Positions 34,890 to 42,908 of a DNA stretch of 64,000 nt are shown piece by piece. The stretch spans positions 930,001 to 994,000 of the forward strand of contig CP064981.1 in NCBI GenBank assembly GCA_016699555.1, written 5' to 3'. A program made the translations under genes and the position numbers. The notes below the pieces were generated by a model. That model was not told the DNA's origin. It was given only the letters and a program-made list of their open reading frames with translations, and did no database searches. Position 1 is the stretch's first letter, and every line of letters starts with the position of its first letter. Source of the DNA: Candidatus Iainarchaeum sp. GTDB lineage: Archaea; Iainarchaeota; Iainarchaeia; Iainarchaeales; VGJJ01.

Positions 34890-36068
34890 TTATTCGAAAT
34901 CCGGATCGTCATTTCCGCTATTGCGATTGTCGCGCGGGAAACGTTTGCGGCGATCGAATCCTCCATTCTGGTTCTGATCGGGCGCATCGGCGTTATTGAA
35001 ACGGCGATTCTCCCCGAAGCCGCGGTTATTCCCGAAGTTACGGCGCATCGGTCGCTGCTGGAACCGGTCTGGGGAGTCGTTGGAGAAGTTCCGGCGTTCC
35101 CCGAATCCATTCTCATTGTCGAAAGAGCGATTACCCCCAAAGCTATTGCGTGCGTTCCCGAACGTGCGGTTGCTGCCGAAGCGCTGACCGCCTCCGCTGA
35201 AACCACTACGTTCTCCACCGCCGAAGCCACCGCCTCCGCCGCGGAAGTTATTGCGTGGACGGAATCCCCCGCCACCTCTTCCGCCACCGAAGCCACCACC
35301 GTGACCGCTGCCGTAACCGCCGCGATTGCCTCCACCGAAGCCACCGCGTTGACCGCCGCCATACCCGCCGCGGGAACCATAGTTGTCGCGGTAGCCGCCT
35401 TGATGCTCGGCCGCGTGATCGTCCATGCCGCTCCCTTCAGAAGAAGGCATTCCCCCGCCTGTCTTGACGGCGAGATACTTCTGCGTGTCCAATGTGAGGT
35501 TTTCCACGTGCGCATTGTCATTGATGCGCAACAACACTTCTTTCGCCAATTCCACATTCCCACCAGAGACATGGACCAAACCATTCTTGCCGATGAAGAC
35601 ATTGGCACCCGTGCCATTCTTCACCACATTCAACATCGAATTGTTCTTCCCGATGATGCGGGGAACACGGGAGGGCGTGACCATGACGATCTCGCCTTCT
35701 CCGAGCTGGCGGACGAAACCGATGTCGGCTTCATTCAGTTCATTCACTTTCATGACCTTGCATGTAACAATCGTGCCTACTTTCAGGGGATCGCGCAATT
35801 CCTTTTTGCTGACGTAGCTGGTGTAGAAGGAATTGATTTCCACTTCGTATCCCGAAAACTTTTCGCTCTTGACGATTCCGACCAACGTATCGTTCTCCAT
35901 GGGGAGATAACGCCCATTCAGTGGAACAACTGAAATCTCGTTTTCGCGTTCGTTCTTGATTCCCATGACGGCGGAATAGACTTGGCCATCCATGGCATAG
36001 ACATTCTGCCCCATCGCGTGGGGATTGCTTCCGACGTGTTCGCCGGGGATTACGATTTCTCGACTCAT
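34890..36068 (-). CDS. rrp4: Exosome cap subunit Rrp4 with a long Gly/Arg/Phe-rich tail
   Basis: 392 residues; archaeal Rrp4 normally has about 220-240. Core (about 1-200): IVIPGEHVG start, an N-terminal domain, S1 domain (VGTIVTCKVMKVNELNEADIGFVR) and KH domain (RVPRIIGKNNSMLNVVKNGTGANVFIGKNGLVHVSG). From about residue 205 the sequence is about 190 residues of low-complexity repeats (GGYGGGQRGGFGGGNRGGYGSG type, then RRNFGNNRGFGENRRF), that is, RGG/FGG motifs as in eukaryotic RNA-binding proteins. The tail may bind RNA or drive condensation of the exosome; this is inference. Confidence 0.92.
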   Translation of the reverse strand: MSREIVIPGEHVGSNPHAMGQNVYAMDGQVYSAVMGIKNERENEISVVPLNGRYLPMENDTLVGIVKSEKFSGYEVEINSFYTSYVSKKELRDPLKVGTIVTCKVMKVNELNEADIGFVRQLGEGEIVMVTPSRVPRIIGKNNSMLNVVKNGTGANVFIGKNGLVHVSGGNVELAKEVLLRINDNAHVENLTLDTQKYLAVKTGGGMPSSEGSGMDDHAAEHQGGYRDNYGSRGGYGGGQRGGFGGGNRGGYGSGHGGGFGGGRGGGGFRPRNNFRGGGGGFGGGERSGFSGGGQRFGSNRTFGNARNSFGGNRSFDNENGFGERRNFSNDSPDRFQQRPMRRNFGNNRGFGENRRFNNADAPDQNQNGGFDRRKRFPRDNRNSGNDDPDFE

Positions 36069-36263
36069 CGCAGGTTCATCTCCTATCCTTTTTCATGCGC
36101 GTATTGGTGTTGCGCTCATCTTGTTGTTGATCCAGCCAAGTGCTTGGAAGTATGCGTTGTCCTTCATTACTGGGAGAGCGGAATGGGTTTGATTATCGGC
36201 CATCTTGGGGGCGCGGAAGATATCGTTCATGGAGGGGGCGAAGTGCATGCGTTGTTCCTTCAC

Positions 36264-36965
36264 TTAGAGGGGTTTATCCAGGAGTTTGGAGGCGATCTCG
36301 CCTTTCGAAATACCATTCAACTTATCGAATAGTTCCTGCCGCATGCCCGCGGCGATTTCCACGACCGCAATCAAGCTGCCGTCGTTCTGCCATTCTTGCT
36401 TCTTCATATCATAGGCATGCAAGATATTTAATGCCTTTGCCACGAACACGGGCGGGATTCTAAAGGCAACGAGGCTCTTTTCCATCGAAATGGGGATTAA
36501 ACGCCTTATTTTGGGCAGGATCTCATTCACCTGCTCCACGACATCCTTGAACTCGTCCACGTGGACCTTGGCCTCATTCAAGGCATTCTCGATCCGTTGA
36601 GGGGGATGCGGCGCATTGGTTTGGGGATTCACCGCATTGCGGGCGATGAACGCGACCAATTCCTTCCACTTCTGCTCGCGCAAGACCTTGCGTTGTTCCG
36701 TGGTGAGCTGGACCTCGCCTTCCTTGACGATCTTGGGAGCGATCTCCCGGATGTCAGTGGTCCCGAAAACCTCTTTCACCAAGGACTCGGACTGCTCCTT
36801 TCCTTTATGGGCATCCACAAAAATGGTCTCGACCGCGAGGAGGTCATCCAACGAGACGCTCTGACCCTTCTTCATCTTCAACGCCAAATCCGGATCCACG
36901 AGCAATTCGAAATGATGGCCTGCATGCGTGTAGCGTGCGATCACGGCTTCTTCGAGTTTCACCAT
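36264..36965 (-). CDS. sdo1: Ribosome maturation protein SBDS (Sdo1)
   Basis: 233 residues, three SBDS domains. N-terminal FYSH domain (VKLEEAVIARYTHAGHHFELLVDPDLAL, VFVDAHKG-type segment, KEVFGTTD), helical middle (LTTEQRKVLREQKWKELVAFIARNAVNPQTNAPHPPQRIENAL) and C-terminal ferredoxin-like domain (PKIRRLIPISMEKSLVAFRIP). SBDS helps release aIF6 from the large subunit. Sits between psmA and rrp4, the canonical place. The 195-bp gap before rrp4 holds no gene I can support. Confidence 0.93.
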   Translation of the reverse strand: MVKLEEAVIARYTHAGHHFELLVDPDLALKMKKGQSVSLDDLLAVETIFVDAHKGKEQSESLVKEVFGTTDIREIAPKIVKEGEVQLTTEQRKVLREQKWKELVAFIARNAVNPQTNAPHPPQRIENALNEAKVHVDEFKDVVEQVNEILPKIRRLIPISMEKSLVAFRIPPVFVAKALNILHAYDMKKQEWQNDGSLIAVVEIAAGMRQELFDKLNGISKGEIASKLLDKPL

Positions 36966-37036
36966 AATATGTTCATTCCATCTTCAGTGTCCGCATGGGA
37001 GCAGGTATTGACGTACGCGTGGGAGTCGACATGCAT

Positions 37037-37798
37037 TTACGCATCATTCGTAGCGCTGGACTTGGAAGAATCCTTTCCGCCCAACATGGACTTCAGATCA
37101 TTCTTGCTCATGCGGATGAATCCCTTCTGGGCATCCACATATCCAAAATCCAAACGATCCAAGCTGAGTTTGGTGCCCTTAGGTTGGGAGGATTCCAATC
37201 CCGCAAAGACCAATTTCACCGCCGCCTCGAGCGTCATGCCATTGCTGTAGTTCTTCTCGAAATGCTCCATGGCCTCTTTTCTTCCCGCACCAACCGCAAC
37301 GGCCATATATTCCGCGAGCGCGCCGGAAGGCTCCGTCTCGAAAATGCGCGGACCCGTCTCATCGACGCCGCCGATGATGAATGCCACTCCATAAGGGCGC
37401 ATTCCCGCGTATTGCGTAAAGACTTGCTTCTGCGAAGAGACGTCTTTTGCTAATGTTTCGATGTGGATGGGCTCATCATAGTACATGATGTTTTCCTGTG
37501 CCTTCGCACGCGCACCCTCAATCAAGCGACGGGCATCCCCGACTAATCCTGCGGAGACAGCTGCGATGTGATCGTCCACTTTAAACAATTTTTCGATCGA
37601 TTCCGGCAAGATCAACTTGGAAGATACTTTCTTGTCCGCACCGAAAACGACGCCATTCTTGTAGACCATGGCAGCGCCCGTTGTTCCTTGAGAAACGATC
37701 TTGGAAGCGTACTCCACCTGATAGAGACGCCCGTCCGGCGAAAACATCGTGGCGGAACGGTCATACGCTTGACTTTTTGCGGATTGCCCTGGATACAT
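37037..37798 (-). CDS. psmA: 20S proteasome alpha subunit
   Basis: 253 residues. Diagnostic N terminus YDRSATMFSPDGRLYQVEYASKIVSQGTT (gating and ring-forming region), then VVFGADKKVSSKLILPESIEKLFKVDDHIAAVSAGLVGDAR and GVDETGPRIFETEPSGA. Forms the outer rings of the proteasome. The beta subunit is not in this window. First gene of the psmA-SBDS-rrp4-rrp41-rrp42 run. Confidence 0.95.
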   Translation of the reverse strand: MYPGQSAKSQAYDRSATMFSPDGRLYQVEYASKIVSQGTTGAAMVYKNGVVFGADKKVSSKLILPESIEKLFKVDDHIAAVSAGLVGDARRLIEGARAKAQENIMYYDEPIHIETLAKDVSSQKQVFTQYAGMRPYGVAFIIGGVDETGPRIFETEPSGALAEYMAVAVGAGRKEAMEHFEKNYSNGMTLEAAVKLVFAGLESSQPKGTKLSLDRLDFGYVDAQKGFIRMSKNDLKSMLGGKDSSKSSATNDA

Positions 37799-37915
37799 GA
37801 TAGATCACTTCCCTCTAGAACCCTTTGAACACTAACTACACATCACGGCCTAATATAAAAGAAAGAACACTCGTCTCCTTTAAAAAAAGGGCGTTTGGCT
37901 TAGGCAACGAACGGC

Positions 37916-38587
37916 TTATGTCGCACGGGGGCCATACACCACAATCACATCAAAGTCAATCCCCTCGGCTGCGCGCGCGGCCTCGAAATCGGCCTTGAGG
38001 ACTCTTTTGTAGGGGGACTGGTAGTAGAAATTGGACTCATGCACATACATCGCATCCGCATCATATCCTACCACTACGATCGAATGCCCCCCATATGCGC
38101 CAGGTTTGCGATAGAGCACATTCAGGTCCAGATTGACAATCACCAAATTCCCCTGGCGGAGGTGATCGCAGATATCACTAGTGGAAAGCTTTCGGATCTC
38201 AAACAACCCACTGCCCACCACATTCTTTGTGGCCCGGATCATGACAGGCATGTCCGTTTTGCTAATGGCTTTTTCTGCCGCATTCGGATACGCACGCCGC
38301 ATGTAATCGGCGCCCTCCATGAATGGAGCGATATCCGCACTCGAATAATATTTCACCCGCAAACCAAGTTCATCAAGCGCACTCACGACCTGCGCGCCCC
38401 AGGTCCAAAAATCTCCTTTTCTTCCGGTAAGACGGTCAAGTTCCTCTAGGGGAAACTGCTTATGCAGAAAATATTCAAGCACGACTTTCATGGAAACTTG
38501 ATAGCAATGTCCCGGGTCGTCCTGGGGCATCATATAGTAAGGCACATCCGGAATGAGCACTTTATCTGAAACACTACTTGGAGCCAT
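37916..38587 (-). CDS. C39-like cysteine peptidase
   Basis: 223 residues with papain-like C39 layout: Cys in GHCYQVSMKVVLEYF (about residue 28, with Gln-like oxyanion position just before it in DDPGHC), His in GAYGGHSIVVVGYD (about residue 168) and Asn in HESNFYYQSPY (about residue 186). No signal peptide, so probably cytoplasmic. It sits between the RNase P gene (14 bp overlap) and psmA, which is unusual company; a link to protein turnover is possible. Substrate unknown. Confidence 0.75.
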   Translation of the reverse strand: MAPSSVSDKVLIPDVPYYMMPQDDPGHCYQVSMKVVLEYFLHKQFPLEELDRLTGRKGDFWTWGAQVVSALDELGLRVKYYSSADIAPFMEGADYMRRAYPNAAEKAISKTDMPVMIRATKNVVGSGLFEIRKLSTSDICDHLRQGNLVIVNLDLNVLYRKPGAYGGHSIVVVGYDADAMYVHESNFYYQSPYKRVLKADFEAARAAEGIDFDVIVVYGPRAT

Positions 38588-38981
38588 TGCTAGTAAATGA
38601 TTCCTTCAGCGTTTTAATCGTACCACTCGTTTGCAAGGTGCGCAGCGTCGCGGGCTTCCCTTCGAATTGAGAAAACAATACCAGTGCAGCAATGATGGCG
38701 TCCTTCGCATAATGCGCGCACCGCACCACTCCCCGACCGCGCGAGGAATCGTAGTGGATGAAACGGAAGCGCATGAAGGGCATGCCCACGATGCCATAGC
38801 ACTGCACGAGGTGCGCATGCACGGCTTGCTCCACGCGCGAAGGAGCAATATCCGAAACCCCTTCCACGTTCAAGGCGAAAAGGATGTAGCGCTTCTTCCC
38901 GCGCAGCGAGAGCGGAACCGTTGCGAGATTCTTTTTGGCATTCTTGCGCGGAATAGCGGAATTAGAAGCGGGAAAAGACAT
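38574..38981 (-). CDS. rnp2: RNase P protein component 2 (Pop5)
   Basis: 135 residues from ATG 38981, one base after the stop of rnp3 (TAGC-ATG). Pop5 features: LRGKKRYILFALNVEGVSDIAPSRVEQAVHAHLVQCYG, RFRFIHYDSSRGRGVVRCAHYAKDAIIAALVLFSQFEGK and LQTSGTIKTLK. Partner of Rpp30 in the RNase P protein core that helps tRNA 5' maturation. An upstream in-frame start would overlap rnp3 deeply and is rejected. Confidence 0.9.
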   Translation of the reverse strand: MSFPASNSAIPRKNAKKNLATVPLSLRGKKRYILFALNVEGVSDIAPSRVEQAVHAHLVQCYGIVGMPFMRFRFIHYDSSRGRGVVRCAHYAKDAIIAALVLFSQFEGKPATLRTLQTSGTIKTLKESFTSNGSK

Positions 38982-38982
38982 G

Positions 38983-39624
38983 CTAGAACACTCCCTCTTC
39001 CGCATCCGTGCCCGTTTCATTCTCATCCAAGAATTCGGCATTTTCCTGCGATTCGAAATCGAGTTGGATACGATGCAATAATTTTTCCTGCTCCAAATAA
39101 GCGCGCAGCGCCGCAGATGCTTCTTCTCCTATGCTTTCAGAGGAAGAGCGAGCGAAGCTGGCAATGAAATATGGAATCTCATAGTGCACCAAGAGGCGCG
39201 CGAGCTTCTGGAATTCCTCTAACGCACGGGATTTCTGCAGGCGCAATGATTCCTGCACATCGTGCAGCGCAAATACCACCTGCAACCCACGCTGCTTCGC
39301 CACCGACATCCACGCCACATCAATCGTGGCCTTGTTGCGCAAGGGATTCACGAGAACGAATTTCACCCCGGACAATTTCAGGGCATCGAATGCCCCTTGC
39401 ATGGAATGCACCTCAATTAGCGCGGGAACCTTTGCGCTCGCGCAGCGCTGCAATTCTCCCTTATCCAAATGCGGGAGAAAGACGACGGGAAGATGATCCG
39501 AAAAAGAAAGCGCATGCGATTGCGCCTCCTTCGCGGAAGGGAAAAGGATCCCGAGCGACGTGGGAGAAATGCTTTCCACGGGAAGCGCAGAGGCGAATAC
39601 CAAATCCAATATCACAGGAGGCAT
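38983..39624 (-). CDS. rnp3: RNase P protein component 3 (Rpp30)
   Basis: 213 residues. PHP-like barrel pattern of Rpp30: LDLVFASALPVESISPTSLGILF, ALIEVHSMQGAFDALKLSGVKFVLVNPLRNKATIDVAWMSVAKQRG, VVFALHDVQESLRLQKSR. It is diverged but its position directly before Pop5 and downstream of L15e supports the call. An alternative ATG is two codons upstream. Confidence 0.82.
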   Translation of the reverse strand: MPPVILDLVFASALPVESISPTSLGILFPSAKEAQSHALSFSDHLPVVFLPHLDKGELQRCASAKVPALIEVHSMQGAFDALKLSGVKFVLVNPLRNKATIDVAWMSVAKQRGLQVVFALHDVQESLRLQKSRALEEFQKLARLLVHYEIPYFIASFARSSSESIGEEASAALRAYLEQEKLLHRIQLDFESQENAEFLDENETGTDAEEGVF

Positions 39625-39668
39625 ACCCAAGGAATGCGCGCAGAGGGTTTATTACTTTCCCTTGCGGC

Positions 39669-39977
39669 TCAATGCGCTGGACGGCGACGCTTTTTGGGAG
39701 TGGCAGGAGGTTTGGACGGCATCCACCCAGTGGGTTTAGCCTTCGTTTTCTGCCTCTTGGCCATGGCCAAAATGTCTCTTAATTGTCGGGCATCCGCAAT
39801 GAGCCTAGCATTCTGCTCGTGGAGAAATCCATGAGTCGTGGGGCGATGCCAGGGATTGCTTTTCAGGAATGCCTCTCCATTAGGCGTGAGAATCCAGCGA
39901 CCATCCTTCTGTTTCACATATCCCTTGTAAATCAATAGATTAAAGTTGAACTGGGAGTCATCGGATTCGGTAGCCAT
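39669..39977 (-). CDS. Small winged-helix-like basic protein A
   Basis: 102 residues. NFNLLIYKGYVKQKDGRWILTPNGEAFLKSNPWHR looks like the second half of a winged helix; the end is strongly basic (KPPATPKKRRRPAH). It shares the LTPxGxxFxKxNPxxR...HxxNxxL pattern with the next gene upstream, so the two are diverged paralogues. Located between rpl15e and rnp3. Family not recognised; DNA or RNA binding is likely from charge alone. Confidence 0.55.
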   Translation of the reverse strand: MATESDDSQFNFNLLIYKGYVKQKDGRWILTPNGEAFLKSNPWHRPTTHGFLHEQNARLIADARQLRDILAMAKRQKTKAKPTGWMPSKPPATPKKRRRPAH

Positions 39978-40006
39978 ACTCCCTAGGAAGCGAAATGCGC
40001 ATTAAA

Positions 40007-40375
40007 TTACTTGCGCTTGCGCGGGCGCATGGAAGCAGGTTTGGAGAATGCACGGATGCGCTCGAGGACTTGCGCTTCAGAAAAAGAAGCCTTCCGCTTC
40101 AAAGGAAACTCGTGCATCGCGCGCTCGGTGAAATGGTATTTGCCATTGGAGAAATGCAATAATCCCGCATCCACCCAACGCCCCACCAAGTGCAAGAGGA
40201 TTGGGCGGTTGTGCGACTCTACTACAGAACGCGCATGCGGATTCTGCTTGGAGAACTTGATTCCGCTGGGCGTCAAAAAGATGAGATTCCCTTTCCCGCG
40301 CGTGGCGCGTCCCCATTCCAATAAGTGGCGCAGGAGCGCTTCTCCTTCTAGCTTGCTCGGGGGAACTTCAGGCAT
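40007..40375 (-). CDS. Small winged-helix-like basic protein B
   Basis: 122 residues. Paralogue of protein A (LIFLTPSGIKFSKQNPHARSVVESHNRPILLHL), followed by a second winged-helix half (VGRWVDAGLLHFSNGKYHFTERAMHEF) and a basic tail (RPRKRK). Possibly two wings of one duplicated domain. Same strand as rpl15e, 48 bp downstream. Function unknown. Confidence 0.55.
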   Translation of the reverse strand: MPEVPPSKLEGEALLRHLLEWGRATRGKGNLIFLTPSGIKFSKQNPHARSVVESHNRPILLHLVGRWVDAGLLHFSNGKYHFTERAMHEFPLKRKASFSEAQVLERIRAFSKPASMRPRKRK

Positions 40376-40423
40376 GCACGTAGGAGTAATCGAGAAAATA
40401 AAAAAGTGCAGGAAAGTAAACGC

Positions 40424-41035
40424 TTACTTTCCTTTTCTGTTGTGCGCGCGCAATGAAGGGCGGATCTTTTCCGTTCCGCGTGCGCCGGCAGGATTGTGCA
40501 ATCCGCGGGAGCGTTGTCCTGCAGAGGTCTTTCCTTTGAAGACGCGGCCGTGGTGCTTATTGGAAGCGATCCAGTTCAAGTTCTTGTCAGCCAAAATGGA
40601 AGGGTGCTTGGGATCCACCAAAATCACTTCGAAGTACTTGTTCTTCCCGTCGTGTCCAACGAGGTAGGAGTTCAACACTTCCATGTTGGGGAAGCGCTTA
40701 TTCGCGCGTTCTTCGGCCATGGCCTGGATGCCTTTCTTGCGCGTGATCTTGTTCACACCCATACGCTTAGGCTTTCTGGCACGGTTCGGGCGCAAAACCA
40801 ACCCACCACCGCGGCGGATCCTGACGCGGGCAACGGTAATGCCTTGCTTGGCCTTGTAACCCAACGACTTCGCGCGGCGAATGTTCGTCGGACCATCCAA
40901 TGCCACGACAGCCTGAGGCTCGCGGCGGAAATCCATCAAGCGCTCGCGGTTGAGCTTGGAATAATCGACTCCGTCAACGGTCTTGCCTGAAATCTGGTTG
41001 AAAATGGTTTGCTGGGTGGCGTTCTTCATGGACAT
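40424..41035 (-). CDS. rpl15e: Large ribosomal subunit protein eL15
   Basis: 203 residues; standard for eL15. Recognised by LNRERLMDFRREPQAVV, RARSLGYKAKQG-type segment, VRIRRGGG, RPNRARKPKRMGVNKITRKKGIQAMAEERANKRFPNMEVLNSY and the end NKHHGRVFKGKTSAGQRSRGL. Binds 23S rRNA. First gene of this minus-strand run; a TATA-like TTTAAAA lies about 40 nt upstream. An ATG two codons later is possible. Confidence 0.95.
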   Translation of the reverse strand: MSMKNATQQTIFNQISGKTVDGVDYSKLNRERLMDFRREPQAVVALDGPTNIRRAKSLGYKAKQGITVARVRIRRGGGLVLRPNRARKPKRMGVNKITRKKGIQAMAEERANKRFPNMEVLNSYLVGHDGKNKYFEVILVDPKHPSILADKNLNWIASNKHHGRVFKGKTSAGQRSRGLHNPAGARGTEKIRPSLRAHNRKGK

Positions 41036-41158
41036 AAAAAGGCCTCAATACCACCAAAACGCCTCGGAAACGCTTTTAAATGGAGGCTCCACAGCGCGCG
41101 CTGACACACCCACGAGGAACGAGGACCCATTAAAAGGCTAATTTGGCCCCTTTCTCTG

Positions 41159-42172
41159 ATGGACTGCCAGCGCTGCACCAAAGAAGCCATCATCAGCCTC
41201 CCCTACGGGCCGCACCACTTCTGCCAGGAGCACTTCGAGTACTTTTTCGAGAAGCGCGTGCGCAACATCACGCGCATCCACGAGTTCTTCGAAGAAGGAG
41301 AGAAGATCGCCATCGCCGTTTCGGGAGGAAAAGACTCCGTGGTGGCATTGAACCTCATCCGCCGAATCATGCCACGCCACGAGATCGTGGGCATTTCGAT
41401 CGACGAAGGCATCGATGGATACCGCAACAAAGCCATCGACGAAGCGCTGAAGAATTACAAAGCCCTCGACATCGATTACAAAATCATCAAATACGAAAAA
41501 GAAATAGGCAACTCCATGCAAGAAATCGTGCAGAAGACGCACATGCAGGGATGGAAAGAAAATTCCTGTACCTTCTGCGGCGTATTCCGGAGAAAATACA
41601 TCAACCAAGCCGCACTCGAAATGGGAGCGGACAAACTCGTGACGGGGCACAATCTCGACGACGAGGTCCAGAGCATTTGCATGAACTTCTTCACCGACAA
41701 CCTCGAACGACTCGCACGCTTGGGCCCCCGCATCCAGATGGAACGCATCCCCGGATTCGTGCCGCGCGTCAAGCCGCTCTACACTTCTCCCGAAGAAGAA
41801 GTCGAATTGTTCGCGCAACTCAAGAATTACCCCCACTACAACGACAGGTGCTGTCCCTTCTCGCACGGCGCGGACCGCAATATCTATCGCATGATGGTGG
41901 ACATGATGGAAGCCAAGAAACCCGGAACCAAAAACGGCATCATCCGCTCCTTCTTGAACCTCAAACCCCACCTCCAAAACATCCCCGCGCAAGGAAAGTT
42001 CCAACCCTGCCAGGTGTGCGGGGATCTAACGTCTCAGGCGACTTGCCAGGCCTGCGTATTCGAGTCACGCATCAAGGGAGTGGGAAAACTGCCCCAATTG
42101 CTTTCACCCGAGCAGATCAACGCCATGGCGAAAAGCCCCCAAACGAGCGGACTGCCCATGTACACGGAATGA
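41159..42172 (+). CDS. ncsA: tRNA 2-thiolation enzyme, TtuA/NcsA (CTU1) family
   Basis: 337 residues. N-terminal zinc finger (CQRC...HFCQEHF), PP-loop SGGKDS (about residues 59-64), a CTFCG pair in ENSCTFCGVFRR, GHNLDDEVQS, and a C-terminal zinc finger (CQVCG...CQAC). The Cys pairs would hold an Fe-S cluster. Family members thiolate U34 of tRNA (CTU1/NcsA) or U54 (TtuA); the two cannot be told apart safely here. TATA box CATTAAAAGG (41127-41136) 26 nt before the ATG: leaderless. Confidence 0.9.
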   Translation: MDCQRCTKEAIISLPYGPHHFCQEHFEYFFEKRVRNITRIHEFFEEGEKIAIAVSGGKDSVVALNLIRRIMPRHEIVGISIDEGIDGYRNKAIDEALKNYKALDIDYKIIKYEKEIGNSMQEIVQKTHMQGWKENSCTFCGVFRRKYINQAALEMGADKLVTGHNLDDEVQSICMNFFTDNLERLARLGPRIQMERIPGFVPRVKPLYTSPEEEVELFAQLKNYPHYNDRCCPFSHGADRNIYRMMVDMMEAKKPGTKNGIIRSFLNLKPHLQNIPAQGKFQPCQVCGDLTSQATCQACVFESRIKGVGKLPQLLSPEQINAMAKSPQTSGLPMYTE

Positions 42173-42243
42173 ACCACCCCCACGAAAGGGAATGGCATTA
42201 AATGCGTTTTCTTTGGTGAAATAGTCATCACATCGCAGTTCCT

Positions 42244-42315
42244 GGGCCCGTTGTCTATCGGCTAGGATGCCACCTTGACATGGTGGAGGGGGCAGTTCGA
42301 CTCTGCCCGGGCCTA
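42244..42315 (+). tRNA. tRNA-Val (GAC)
   Basis: Full cloverleaf: acceptor GGGCCCG/CGGGCCT (one G-U), anticodon arm CCACC-TTGACAT-GGTGG with anticodon GAC at 42277-42279, T arm GGCAG-TTCGACT-CTGCC, discriminator A. No intron, CCA not encoded. Its last 15 nt recur exactly at 42453-42467. Confidence 0.92.
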
Positions 42316-42320
42316 CTCAG

Positions 42321-42452
42321 TTCCGGCGGCCGGAAATCGCCGGCCGCTCGATTTTGATGAACCTTTTCTAAAAAGGTCCTGGTGCGGTATTCAGGTACCG
42401 CGCCACGCGACGGTACCTGGCCTTTGGCGCATGTTTCTCAAACATGCTTCGG
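42321..42452 (+). repeat. Hairpin cassette, copy 3, after tRNA-Val
   Basis: Five hairpins: GCGGCCGG/CCGGCCGC (42326-42347), GATGAACC with ACCTTTT/AAAAGGT (42356-42378), GGTGCGGTA/TACCGCGCC (42381-42404), GCGCCA/TGGCGC (42401-42430), GCATGTTT/AAACATGC (42429-42447). The GATGAACC hairpin and its linker match the other copies. Flanked by direct repeats of the tRNA 3' end. Confidence 0.75.
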
Positions 42453-42467
42453 CTCTGCCCGGGCCTA
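42453..42467 (+). repeat. Direct repeat of the tRNA-Val 3' end
   Basis: CTCTGCCCGGGCCTA is identical to tRNA-Val positions 42301-42315 (part of T stem, acceptor 3' strand, discriminator), 152 bp further on. This is the pattern left by integration at, or duplication of, a tRNA 3' end. Confidence 0.8.
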
Positions 42468-42499
42468 TACTTATATTCTGCCGCTCCATCCTTTCCAGC

Positions 42500-42901
42500 A
42501 TGCAAACCCAGCACGCAGTGGTTATCCTGATTGTCTTACTGGCGATGAGCTTCATCATCGGAAACGCATTCGGACAAGCCGGCGCATTCAGCGCGAGCGC
42601 GCCCAACCACCCCCTCCAACAAATCCAAACCACTCCCACTAGCGGAGCCAGCGTCGATGCGGATGGAGATGGAATCGTCGACGTGACACAACGCGTTGTC
42701 GTGAGCGTGAATACATCCACATTCGCTGGAAACGGACAAGCCAGCTGCGGAGCCGGGACAGCCATTTCGGGCGGGTGCGATTGCCAGGGAAAGAATATCA
42801 CGCAGAACACCCCCGAACTCAACGGGAACCAACCCAAAGGATGGCTGTGCGCCTGTGATGGCGGTTCGGATGGAGAAGTCAACGTAGTGTGTACGGACTA
42901 G
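42500..42901 (+). CDS. Small secreted Cys-containing protein
   Basis: 133 residues from ATG 42500. Signal peptide MQTQHAVVILIVLLAMSFIIG ending near FGQA. The mature part has a DADGDGIVD calcium-binding-type loop (dockerin/thrombospondin-like, about residues 57-65) and five or so Cys at the end (SCGAGTAISGGCDCQG, WLCACDGG, VVCTD), so it is extracellular and disulphide-linked. Family unknown. Confidence 0.65.
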   Translation: MQTQHAVVILIVLLAMSFIIGNAFGQAGAFSASAPNHPLQQIQTTPTSGASVDADGDGIVDVTQRVVVSVNTSTFAGNGQASCGAGTAISGGCDCQGKNITQNTPELNGNQPKGWLCACDGGSDGEVNVVCTD

Positions 42902-42908
42902 AAAGTAC

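Noticed and set aside
34863..35933. 356-codon plus-strand frame opposite rrp4
   Set aside because: It arises from the Gly-rich codons of the Rrp4 tail read in reverse (Ala/Thr/Val-rich shadow).
41138..42004. 288-codon minus-strand frame opposite the tRNA thiolase gene
   Set aside because: It is the reverse of a well-supported enzyme gene and has no motif of its own.
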